Assembly: GCF_035582795.1 (NCBI RefSeq)
Contig: NC_134367.1
Coordinates: 87,837,062 to 87,901,061, forward strand
DNA length: 64,000 bases
Direction of reading: 5' to 3'
Source of the DNA: Mycteria americana
Taxonomy: Eukaryota; Chordata; Aves; Ciconiiformes; Ciconiidae
Positions 20,705 to 32,200 of this stretch are shown one piece after another. The position numbers and the translations under genes were made by a program. Each line of letters opens with the position of its first letter. The first letter of the stretch is position 1. The notes below the pieces were generated by a model that saw only the letters and a list, made by a program, of their open reading frames with translations, had not been told where the DNA came from and did not search any database.

Positions 20705-23700
20705 GAATTCACTGAAATTTTGGAAAAACTAGTATAAACCAGACACCTGATCTACTAATGTCACCATAACTGATGCTCTGACTGTGAGCTTCAGCAAAGT
20801 GCCAGTTTTCATTCTGAATATTTTAATCTACCCCGTGAAGACAATTCCAGCAGTGCCAGACAATGTAGGGAAGGGAGTTTACTAAAAATCTGTAAGATGT
20901 CCTTGTCCATTGTAGTGCATAGTGAGGACAAAATTAATTTTGCTTTACCTTGGCTGTGTAAAGGTTAGCTGTCTACATCAGACCTAGTGATCCCATTTCC
21001 TCTCTACAGTCAGTGTTGAGAAAGAAGCAGTTCTAGAGGTACTTCAGCACACTTATCTTGGGCACCTATCTTAAATTTCCATTAGGTGTCAACAGGGCTA
21101 TACTCTGTATAGTTCTTTTTTATTACATGATACAAAACAATTGTAAAGGAAACAAAATGTTTCTGCTACACTTTCTATTTCCAGGTCTATTTGTAATGTA
21201 TTCTGCCAGTCACTGTTACAAAACTGCCCACGGAAATGAAAAGCATACAACAGGGATTTGGCATAGTAATTTCTGGTCTTAGCAAATTCTCCAGATACAC
21301 GACCTACTTGTGGAAGGAAAGGATTGTATATGTTATTATAAGTCTTGTACCTAACCACACCACGGTGCTACTTCCCAGTTTCATCTGGTATCTTTGGGAA
21401 ATAAAACTGCAATACTACAGTATTCTTTAAAGGAATAACTTACCAAAGTATTATCATCTGACTACTTCCTTCCAAGAGACACTGTTGAGCTTAAAGAGCA
21501 GTATCTTTAGCCCATTTAAGTCAAGATAGCTCTACCGAAACCAACAAAGCCTTTGACTCATTGTATAAAGCTTCCATTATTTTATAGAAATTATGAGATG
21601 TAATGAAGATGGGTCATGGATAATCAGGCTGAAGACTTTTGTAACAAACAATGTTAATGCATATCATGCTAACTCTTCAGCTCCAAGGTATCCACCCTTT
21701 CAGATTAAGGAATCGAAGAGGAAAAACTGAACCAGGCAAGAATTCTGTAGCTCTGACTTCCTTCAATGCAAGTTCCTCGGCTCCAGTACTTCTGACTCAG
21801 AGGTTCACCTTGTGAGTATTTTTAATGTAATCTACGGAAAATAGTCAAAAGTAGATTTAATTGAATTGCATATGACATTTTGAATGGTATGGATATATTA
21901 TATTGTCTGACCTGATAATTGTTCTTCCCATGAACACAGCGGTTTGAGGGAAAAAGAAATGTCAGAATTGATATAAGGACATATACTTAAGAGAAGTGAT
22001 CCTAATCCAAACACAATTCTAATTGCAATTGAATTTAAAACTTCTGGAACATGTCAAAGATAGTCAGAATCATGGAATGAAAAAAGAATCAGTAAAGAGA
22101 AATGTAATTAGTATTTTCAGCATTAAAACATCTTATGCTGTACCGTGGCCAAATTATTTCTATGCATTTCTCAGTGCACACACAATATTCTTAAGAAGTT
22201 ACAATTCAGATGTGCTCTTTTCAAAATGCATTGAATTTAAGCCTTGCTGTGCACTGTCTGGAAAAATTGCTTTTCTGCCCTGCTGATTGAGTCATCTGTG
22301 TAACGGAGTCAAAATATGAAAAGAACTACACAGACTCCAAAATGGCAAGCAGAAAAATAAACTGTTACATGGTAGATATTAGCCCAGATATATTTCTCAC
22401 TGCAGATTTTGTTTTAATTTAAGCAAGCATAGCTTTATGTTAACTAACAAGAAAAAGAAGCTTTATTATGTATTTAAAACTCAAAACTCATCAGTTGTTG
22501 ATAATTTTACTCCAGACAATCTATTTTTCACTTGTAACTTGAAATCTTCGCGGTGGAACTGCAGTACTAACGTCTCAGATGGCTTGTGTTGCGGCTAACG
22601 GGACGGTTAGCCACAACACAAGCCCTGATGTGGGAAATGTATCTGTGTGCTCTGACCAGCCCACTGCTAGAGGGCTGTTTTCTTCATTTCCACGTCTGGC
22701 TGGGCCTTCTGGAGTGAGAGCAGGATCTTATCAGGACAGATCAGCCACATCACACGAGGATACACCCATCTGATAGTTCCTACCTGTGTAGGAAACAGAG
22801 GAGAAAAAAAAAGAAAGCTCTTCAAGGTACTCTAAAGTGAATTTATGCTATTGTATTTCTACTAGTTATTGCATTTATGCAATATTTATTTATGCTATTT
22901 ATGGCATTTATGCTATTCCATGAGGCCTGGAGCGACATGTACAATCATGTTGCTCAGGAATGGAGAAATAAGTCAGTTCTTTATATGTAGAAATAAGTCA
23001 TTTCCTGTTTGTAATTACAAACATACCAGGTATTCGACCTCTGTGAAATTTCAAGCAAGTACTACACTTGATTCCTCTTCATCTCTATTACTTTTCCTCT
23101 GTTCCAAGACAGTATCATGATTTCTCAAATTCTCTTCAGAGAGACAGACATGTCCCCTAATCAGGATTCAGTCACCAGCTTCACAGATCTCCACTAAGAG
23201 CAGCTTAATAAAGCAGTTAAACATCATGCTTTCTTTTTTAATTTCAACAAATCAGTAAATAAAAACACCTACTCCAGTGCAGTGCTAATTTTTATTCTAG
23301 AGTGTTGGTAAGTCTTCTGGTCCAGTGGTCTCATTACTTGCAGCTGGAACCATGCACACACCCTTGTATTTGTTCCGATCTTATCTGAGTACTAGCTCAA
23401 CAAATGAAGCAGACATGTGGGTTTTTAGGAGTGCAGAGAAAATTTGCGCAATTCAGCATTGCACCCATAGTCTCTCTTTTGTTCTAATTCTCTCTCCCCA
23501 TTCTTTACTGAGTTTCTAGACTGCATTTGCTCTCTTTAGCAATATATGAAGACGTATTTCCTGAGGACGAGAAACATCAGGAGTAAGATCAACCTGAGAC
23601 TGTTCTAGGTTCCAGCATATCTGTTGCCAGTGGGAAGAAATTAAGGTTGGCACTGTAGAGTCCCTTGTCGTCCTGGTCTGTGGTATGTGCAGACGACATG

Positions 23701-25049
23701 CTGGCTATCAAACTACGGTTTACTGCGTTTACTGTGTTTAATGTGTCAAATAGGCAGAATGAGATAGTGCAACAGATGGTTAAATAGGAACTCAATCCCA
23801 TGCATGGGATGTCCCAAAACATTAACTAGATCTGTGAGACAAAAATGTTATTTGTATGCCTTTTTGTGTGTAGTTGGACTATTCTTGTAAAACTCACTTG
23901 TGCACCACTTCACATTTCAGTATGTGATATGGATGTTCGGGGCTTTTTTAAATGAAAGCAGCTATAATAGTATGTAAGTACAGATTTAAAATTCTAACTT
24001 CGACCATCAATTCTTACGTTAACCCCAGGGTTTCACTGCTGTAACACCTGTCCCTCACCTCTTCCTTTGCAGTCAATGACCTGCTTCCACTCTCTCCCTC
24101 CCCACTCACTGGGTTAGCTACAGGACTCAGTCCTTTGTCCTGTCAAAATTCTGTGATGCCTTTTGATTCCAATATACTTAATGTTTATATTTTTCATGTT
24201 CATTGTTGTTATCCACGTGCTGTCTTCAACTGCATGTCATGGATCCTTTGCTGTAATTGAACTGATCTGGAGCAGTCACTGTAAAGAATATTGTCAGAAA
24301 TGGATCGCTCAGTATGACTGTCATCTCAAAATGACTCATTCGGAATACAGGTTACAGCAATAGTACAAACCGATGGTTACTGTATTTAAGTTCCTTATTC
24401 ATATCTCTACTTAGACCAGTAACTTTTACTTACTGGTGCTTAGCTTCTTTACATATAAATATTGTAAGAAAGCAACAGACACAAATACATTCTTACTCCT
24501 ATGGTGGTTTCTCTGCTGGTTTTGTTGGGTTTTTTTTAGTTGATAACTACCTGAAAAACTTTTCCATATACCAGGGTACAGAGTAACCAGACAGTAAGGA
24601 TAAAAAGAAAGCACTAAAAATAAATGCTAAATACTATGACGACACAATCTTCCCGGGATGTTGACCATAATTTTCTCCACTAGTGACTTAGTGGTTATAG
24701 AAAATTTGCATTAGCAAGTATTGCTAACACTAAGCTTTCAAACACACATGTATTAGTCCCAACATAAGGAAGCAATGTTTTCCCATTTTTCTACACTTTA
24801 CTGAGAGACAGCAGAACTGAATTTGGCACGGGACATGCTGACTCAATGCTCCAGCACAGAGTCTGTTTCAGTGTATTAAACGTATTTTAATATTTTTGCA
24901 GATGCTTGAATTAGCTGCACTTCCTTTGCTAGCAGCAAATCTCATGGTTTACCCTTTAATGTCACGCCCCCTCAGAACCTCTTTCCCCAGCAGTTGTGGC
25001 TTAAATCCTGTCCTTAAATCCTTATCTTTCAAATGACAGAGAAGGTTCC
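20705..25049. other. Intergenic, upstream of EXO1
   Basis: AT-rich non-coding DNA between the solo LTR and the EXO1 CpG island. No conserved exon or RNA gene was recognised. The one clear structure is the hairpin at 22581-22624. Confidence 0.55.
22581..22624. repeat. Long near-perfect inverted repeat (hairpin)
   Basis: The arms at 22581-22599 and 22606-22624 are complementary at 18 of 19 positions, with a 6-base loop (GGGACG). The left arm begins GGCTTGTGTTG and ends GGCTAAC. It sits in a small GC-richer patch (about 22550-22760) that differs from the AT-rich surroundings. It could be the centre of a palindromic transposon remnant or a structured RNA; nothing in the sequence decides which. 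Confidence 0.9.
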
Positions 25050-25241
25050 AGAAAACTGCCGGTACCCAACACGAGAGCGGTTCACGAGACGACCAGGAGC
25101 TCAGAGTCAGTCTGGCCGGCAAGCCAAACGCTCTGCTCCCCCGTGGCCACGGCGACCCCAAAGGCCGGGCCGGGCCGCGTCGCCTCACGAGGGTGGAGCT
25201 CGCGCCCTAACGGCTGCTCCGCCCGCCCTCCCCCGCGCGGA

Positions 25242-25260
25242 GCATGCTGGGACTTGTAGT
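25242..25260 (-). promoter_or_regulatory. ZNF143/Staf-type (SBS) binding site
   Basis: The minus strand reads ACTACAAGTCCCAGCATGC, nearly the textbook ACTACAATTCCCAGAATGC element bound by ZNF143 and associated factors at CpG-island promoters. It lies upstream of the likely EXO1 transcription start and beside a GC box. Confidence 0.75.
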
Positions 25261-25299
25261 CCCCCCTCCCGGGGCGGGGCCAGTGCCCTGAGCGCGCGC

Positions 25300-25621
25300 T
25301 GCTTGAAAGCTGTGAGCAGCTGCCGCGCGCCACGGCCGAGCGGAGCGGAGCGGAGCCGAGCGGAGCCGAGCGGAGCCGAGCGGAGCCGAGCAGAGCGGAG
25401 TCGGCGGGGGCCGGCCGGCGCGCGGGCCTGCCCTTCCTCCCCCAGCGAGGTACTGGCGCGCGGCGCTCCGCGGCGGTTGGCGGCCGTGTTCCCCCGGCCC
25501 CTCTCTCTTACCCCCTCCCCGGGCAGTGGCGGCCCGCGCGGAGGCAGAGGCGCCAGCGGCGCCATGGGCGAGGCGGCCCCGAGCCGGCAGAGCTGCCGTA
25601 GACCCTCTCGCCCCCGGACAG
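25300..25621 (+). other. EXO1: EXO1 exon 1 (non-coding, 5' end approximate)
   Basis: The 3' boundary is inferred from a good splice donor CGGACAG|GTACGG, with the last exon base at 25621. It pairs with the acceptor CCCGACTGTAG| at 26051, giving an intron of 430 bp. The transcription start is not visible and 25300 is only an estimate. Within this exon the only ATG is at 25564, in a strong context (GCGCCATGG). Confidence 0.6.
25341..25400 (+). repeat. GC-rich minisatellite, 10-bp unit CGGAGCCGAG
   Basis: Six 10-bp units run in tandem: one CGGAGCGGAG, four CGGAGCCGAG and a last CAGAGCGGAG. The underlying unit is a GAGCS-type pentamer. It lies in the EXO1 promoter or 5'UTR, so its copy number could vary between individuals and affect the leader. 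Confidence 0.92.
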
Positions 25622-26056
25622 GTACGGTTCCCGGTGTCGGTACGTGCGTGCCGCTCGGAGGGAGGCCGTGAGGGTCGGCGCGGGGGGCGTCGCCCTGAGC
25701 CCCTGACCGAAGCGGGGGGAGGGGGCCGCGCCTGGCGCCCCTTGTGCCGCCTCCCGACCCCGCTGTCTGTCGGGGGGCGTGCGCGGGGCCTGCTGCCCCC
25801 AGCTGCCTGCGGGCCCGCCTGCGGCGGGGAGCCCCGGCCCCGCGGGCTGCGCGTACCGCTGGCTTCAAGGTTTTGCATCTCTTCGGGCGGCGGAAAGGAG
25901 CTTCTGCAGCGCAGGGTGCGTGGTGGCACTCGCAGGAGCTTCGCGTGTCTCTGGTTCAGCCCAGTACCCTGTCTGCAGCCTGACCCGACCTTCCTTGTGC
26001 AAAGATCCAGACTCAGCCTTGTGCTCACGCTTTTCATTTTCCCGACTGTAGTTTAA
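25564..26056 (+). promoter_or_regulatory. Candidate upstream ORF in the EXO1 leader, spliced
   Basis: The ATG at 25564 has a near-ideal Kozak context (GCCATGG). With splicing of 25621 to 26052 it gives a 20-codon frame beginning MGEAAPSRQSC. It stops at TAA 26054-26056, only 8 nt before the EXO1 ATG. Such an uORF would reduce or regulate EXO1 translation by requiring reinitiation or leaky scanning. It depends on the inferred exon 1/2 junction and on the transcription start lying upstream of 25564. Confidence 0.45.
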
Positions 26057-26064
26057 GCAACATC

Positions 26065-26225
26065 ATGGGGATTCAGGGCCTACTCCAGTTTATCAAGGAG
26101 GCTGCTGAACCTACCCACGTGAAGAAATACAAAGGGCAGACGGTAGCTGTGGACACCTACTGTTGGCTGCACAAAGGCGCTTATGCTTGTGCTGAAAAGC
26201 TGGCCCGAGGAGAGCCAACAGATCT
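26065..26225 (+). CDS. EXO1: EXO1 exon 2 (first coding exon), aa 1-54
   Basis: Encodes the N-terminal XPG domain from [13 protein letters not shown] to RGEPTDL, including catalytic Asp30 in [11 protein letters not shown]. The exon itself starts at 26052 after ACTGTAG|. The donor is CT|GTAAGT, and codon 54 is split. Confidence 0.96.
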
Positions 26226-29200
26226 GTAAGTCTGTCTTGCATTTCGTCTCGGCTCTCTTACAAATGAAAGTTTTGTTAGCTTAACATTTCTTGAGCTAAA
26301 AACTAAGTTAAAGCAGTTTCACTTCTTAGTGTTGCTTCTGAATTCTCGGTCTCAGTTGTACTTTTTGGAAAATGAAATGTTGGCTATAAGTAAATAGCTT
26401 TCCAACTGTGCAAAATAAATACTGAAGTATATATTGGGGGAGAAAGCTCTCTGAAATATTTTCTATTAAAACACCAATGGTTAGGTGAGCTTTTTCCAGC
26501 ATGTCTCGCTCTCAATTATAATCTCATATCTCTGATGAGTTTCTGTAGATGCAATTCATACGTTTCAAATTTAGTATTATTTTCAGGAACCTTATTTGTA
26601 CAAAATAATAGTTTGTAAACACTGCTGTGACAAAAGTTGTAATGGTACTGAAGAATTTTGAAAGGTGTGTTGTGCTCAGAATAAGGTATAAGTTTTCTTG
26701 CTTAACATACTATATTTTTGGTAAGAGTAGCTTTTCTAATGTAACATGGATTTTTCACTTACACAGTTATATTTCTAAGGAAGGAAACGAACAGAAATGG
26801 TCGTATTTCAAGTTCAGCTTTGGAGCTTAGATCAGATTTCCATAAGTTCTTACCCATCTCTGGAAAACTGGGTTGAACTCTTGTTTTAGATTGAATATAG
26901 TTTTAAATGAAGGTAATCTTTATCTTTTCAGAAATAAAGCTACCCTGATTAGTCTAGATCAAACTTCACTTATGAAATTTTGATTAAATGTGTGATTGGA
27001 AGCAAGAAAGAGTTGGTGGTTTGCAAATGGGTTCAAATCTTTACCTCCTGCTTCTGTTGATATGAAGAACTGTAGAGTTTCATCCAGCCCTGCTCTCTGC
27101 CTTTGAAGGTAGTGGAGATCCCTCAGAGTCCTGAGAATCGAACACTTCAGTTGAGAAAGAAATTGACTGACAGGAGAAACATTAATAGTCACAGGAGACT
27201 TTGGAATGGTTGAATTTAACTACGTGACTATTTTATGAACAAATCTTGTTTCCACACACATATGATTGCTGATCTTAGACTGGCACTTTAACTATAGTGT
27301 AGAGAGTCCTTTCACACTTTAAAATTCATCTGAATTGAGGTATTACATAGCTACAATCCTATTCGCTCCTGTCTTTAAAAAATCATAGTTATTCTTTGGT
27401 TTATGTTTTGTAGCTCTAAACCCAGTTTCTTCAGTGCTCATATCCTTAGATTCTAAGTGCTGCTAAGTCCCACTCTCCCTCCCCTCCCTGCACCCAGCTG
27501 GAAAGGTTGCTCTTGCTGTTTTAAACAGTGTCCTTGAAAGAAAAAAAAAACTTGAAATTTTTTTTAATTGAGCATCATTGTCATGCACTTAGTGTTTACA
27601 GCAGCTATTAGATTTTAGTTCTGTGCTGCTGATGAAATCATCTCATACAGATCTGTAGAAATGACAGGTAAGGAGATCAGAGGTCCAAGGGAATATGTAA
27701 AGTCTGGAATTCCCTACAAATATTTTACTAAGGGACGGGCTTGGAAGGCAGTGGAGGATTACCTCCTGGTCCATACACATTCTCCACTGTTAGTACAGTT
27801 TGGGGAACTCCTGTCTTTTGGAATATTTTCAGTACTGTGCCTGTATTTTTAGTATGGGAAGACATGTTTGCATGTCTGTCCATAGCATGTATCCACCATC
27901 TGGAGAGAAGACGGGATAGTTCCACAACGAGAGGTTTAATACCTCATCACTCCTCCAAATCTACAAAAGTGCATTTAATCTGCCTTTCACAAGGCTTCAG
28001 GGAAAGATAATGTGCTGTGCTTGTCTGCCTGCTGTTTCCCTGGCCATTAGGAACTGAGTTGCTGAAAATAGAAAGATGACCCATGTTTTAACTTGTAAAG
28101 TGTTTGGCAGTGTTGAATCCTAATGTAGCAAAATCAAATGAATTTTCCTTGAGTTCTTATTTCACTTTGTGTAGGAGTAGGGAGCAGTCAGTCCAGCTCT
28201 GAGTTGGGAGGTAGAGCATTGCTCTTGTGAAAAAAACAGTATTCAAGTGTTCTTACTCTTTTTGTGATGCTGGGAAAATATATGGCCCGTTAAGATCCTT
28301 GAACAATAGTTAGTCCTAAACTTACAGTTCTCCTTTCCTGCAAACAGAAAATATGCAATAGGCTTGTGCTTAACAATTAAGTTTCTTTCTTTTCTTACTT
28401 TTGTTATTGTTGATACAGTTATGTAGCTTTCTGTATGAAACTTGTTGATATGCTGCTGTCATTTGGAATTAAACCAATTTTGGTATTTGATGGATGCACC
28501 CTACCTTCTAAGAAGGAAGTGGAAAAGGCCCGGCGAGAGTAAGTACTGAACTGTATTGATTTGCAAGGAAAGCAGTATGTTTAAGACTACAATTCATTTT
28601 CAAAGTTGAAAAACCTCAAACTTCAGCTAGGTAGTAATCTCTGGTAAACTTTCCTGCAATGTAGTGTTATTTCATTTAATTTACATTTAAAAATCATACA
28701 AACCTCTTCTTAGAGGTTTTATTCCAAAAATAGAAATGCACTTCATAAATGAAAGCACTTTTATAGAGGAAGGAAGTAAACCTCTGAGCATTAGTTCCTG
28801 TAATGTATTAAAGGCTTTTAGTTTATCCTCCTTTGTGATCTCTGGACAAAAATATTTCTTCCCGATATAATTTTATTTAAAAATAACACCACCTTCCTCA
28901 TCTTTCTCTATGAATAATCAGATAAACTTGTTTCAGGTTTGGATTCAGGTCCCTATGTAATGGGGGTGCAAATTTTCACGGAAGCGGTGAGAATTTTTCA
29001 CTAGTGGTTTTTATTTATAAATTCTCATGGGACACATGCTTCCTTCAGTGTGGAGCGAACAACTTCCGGTATTTGAAATGAAGTAAATGATGCCTTCTGT
29101 CCTCTAAACCAATAAGTATCTAATGTCAGATACTCCCAAATTCCATTAAATCTATTTTACTGCAACCTGAGAGTGGGTGCATCTCTCTTACACTGCTGAT

Positions 29201-32200
29201 TTCAGTTCCTGAGTTGTCAACTGTTTTCTGAGAAAACATTATACATTTCAACATGCCAATCTAATCGTCCTCGTAAATACAATGACTTAGTTATTCTTAT
29301 GTTTTAAAAAATTATGCAGTAGAACAGATTTGGTAAGTGTTCATATGCAAAACAATTTTTTTGTCCCCCTTTCCTACCTGTCTCTCTAGTCCTTTCTGCT
29401 ACTTGTTCTTTTAAGTGAAAAATAATCTGAGATTGGTGGATATTTTTGTTTATCTTTCAGGAAGCGCCAAGCCAGTCTTCTGAAGGGGAAACAATTGTTG
29501 CAGGAAGGGAGACTGTCAGAAGCTAGGGAATGTTTTGGGCGCAGTGTAAATGTTACCCATGTTATGGCTCATGAAGTTATTAAAGTAAGTTGTCAATGCT
29601 GTTGATGCGTACGTTTTTTAAAAACTGTCAGTAGCAGGTAGCATGTCTTACTCTGCTTTTGTATGGCTACATCACTACCTCTTCTAAGTAGACAAGAAAA
29701 ATATTCGCCCCTTCATAGCCTCTAATTGTCCTGCATACACTGGATCATGTTAGGCACAGTTAACAAACTTTAACTTTACTTCAAGTTTATTATGCCCAGT
29801 TGTATAAATAATGATGATGTGTCAATTGAAATACATCTCTTCTTACTGCTATGAACTGACTTTGATAACACCAACAGTTTTACTTTTGCCGCACAAAAAC
29901 TAAGCACAATTTTTTTTTATATATTTTTCCCCTCTGCTAGTTCCTGAGAATAGACTACAGAAAAAATTTTGGCTGCTTAAAAACCTTTCTAGTAGCTTTT
30001 TGCTATCCTTCCACTGCAGTCATAGGATCTTTATCAAAATAGTATTACCTCTGTTCTAGTGCTGTTTTCCTTTGTCCAGAATATAACTTGCATGAGTTTG
30101 AAGCTGGTACCTGTGGTCAGATGCAGTGAGCATAGTGTTACAGGCCAACACAGGAAAGGTTGTTTTTGTAAACTAGTCTATGTAGGTCTAAACTGCTTGA
30201 AACTTGAGTTCTGAATGTGAAATATCAGGCTCTAATGGAGGGATGGGTGTGTGATTAAAAAGATCACAGTTTCAGTTTTTTAGGGTAGAGGTTCTTATGC
30301 TTTCAGGTGTCTTAAGGTAATTACTGAAAATTGATGCAAAGTACTTGTATGCTTCTTGTTTATGTACAGGCTGCGCGAGCCCGGGGAGTCGATTGTATTG
30401 TTGCTCCTTATGAAGCTGATGCTCAGTTGGCTTATCTTAATAAGACTGGCATGGTTCAAGCTATAATTACAGAAGACTCTGATCTTTTAGCTTTTGGATG
30501 TAAAAAGGTATGGAAGAAAATACTAATAGCCTTTACCTCTTGCTGATATCTTAAAAGCAGAGTTTGAAGTTGCCAAATGTGTTTGATGTATGGATTTACT
30601 CTTCTACAGTAAATGGAGGAAACAGAAGAGATGAGAATAGCACTTGGCCTCTGTTGTTTCCACCAAGTGCAACAAACTAGCTTATATGGGTGAAAATTAT
30701 TGTTAATAATAATTCTTAATTTCTTAATAATTGTTTTTTAATTTCCAGGTGTTTCTGAAAATTGACAAGTTTGGAAATGGACTAGAGATAGATCAAGCTC
30801 GACTAGGAAACTGCAAGCAGCTTGGAAATGTATTTACAGAAGAGAAATTCCGCTACATGTGTATTCTTTCTGGTTGTGACTACCTCTCGTCAATTCATGG
30901 AATTGGGTTAGCTAAAGCGTGCAAGTTACTAAAATTAGCCAACAATCCAGATATTATAAAGGTAAACTTGGTTTCACTTTGTGTGTTAGCTTTTTGGGAG
31001 CCTATATCAGTATATATGAAATTAACACTTAATTGAAAATATGAGGGGTTCTTGACTTCTTCCATTTTGAGGAAAATGCTAAAAGAAGTATTTTTTACCT
31101 GTGCTTTAGAAAGATGCTGAGCTAAACTTACTCAAGTGTTGATGCTATTATATATTTAATGAAATACATGGAAGTAAACTTAAAGAATTGTTCTAATCCT
31201 TCAAGGGCATATTCTATTTGAGGAGAGACTTAATTTTTTGTCAGGTTCTGGATTTTTTTCCCCTCATGACCTGCTCTTTCTTCTGTTTTTGCAGGTTAGT
31301 TATTAGAACTGCTAATTGGATGCTGTTACTTTTGCATAAGTACACTTTTTTCTGGGGCGGGGGGGAGGGGGAGGGATTTGGAATATTATTTGATTCCCTT
31401 TTTGCATTTAATTACATACATATGGACACAGAAATTTATGAAAGAAAAGTTTGGTATGGTGCAAAACAAAAAAAAGGTAGGTTTTTTTATCTTATCCGAT
31501 ATACGAAATGAAAACAAATCTAGTATTAAGAAATACAGAGGCTAAGAGAGTGGGAGTAACTTCTGTGTAGATAGTAAGGGAGAAGAGAGGTTTTTAAGAG
31601 CTAATACAAAAATACCTTATGTGGCTGTCCTGGTGGCAGGTAAATCTAATCCAGAAAAGCATTTAAATATGCAGTCTAAATAACTTACTGTATTATCTTC
31701 TTTCTTAAATTACTTGCATGCTTTAGTTTTTTTTTTTCTCTCACAGGCTGTACACAAAGAACTATGATTTTTAGTTTTAAAATGTTTTGTATTGTGTAAA
31801 GTAGGCACCAAAGCAACTGGTTTGGTTGGCTTTTGTGGAAGTAAAAAGGGAACTTTGAACTTTTCCCATACAAATCATGATTTCCTTTAATATATCTCTT
31901 TTTTGAGCAAAATGTCAGGATTTAATCATTTGAAAAACTTTTCACTTAGAAATTTGTCATGTGATTCATCACTGCTATTTTCCAACAGTGTTGGAAGGTC
32001 ACGAGTGAGTCAAAAGATATAAAGTAGTCCAACAGTGCCTATTCAAACTCTTACTACTTAATGAGATGAGTAAATTTGCCTATATTTAGGATGCATGGCC
32101 AAAACGCCGCTGATGTTTTATTTGGAGAGGAGGAGAAGCTCTTGCCTCTAGCAGTATGATAAACTTGATCTTCAAAAGAACATAATCTGCCTTCTGTGAA

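Larger units (their letters stand above)
25050..25900. promoter_or_regulatory. EXO1: CpG-island promoter of EXO1
   Basis: This GC- and CpG-dense block is surrounded by AT-rich DNA and spans the non-coding first exon of EXO1. It contains a ZNF143-type site (25242-25260), a GC box (GGGGCGGGGC, 25271-25280) and a 10-bp GC-rich minisatellite (25341-25400). No TATA box is seen, which suits a housekeeping or cell-cycle gene. TTGGCGG near 25476 resembles half of an E2F site but is weak evidence alone. Long open frames on both strands here are artefacts of high GC content. Confidence 0.88.

Noticed and set aside
25185-26037. Long open frames on both strands across the CpG island (up to 276 codons)
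   Set aside because: High GC content removes stop codons by chance in several overlapping frames; the translations are Arg/Pro/Ala-rich low-complexity sequence. The region is EXO1 promoter and exon 1.
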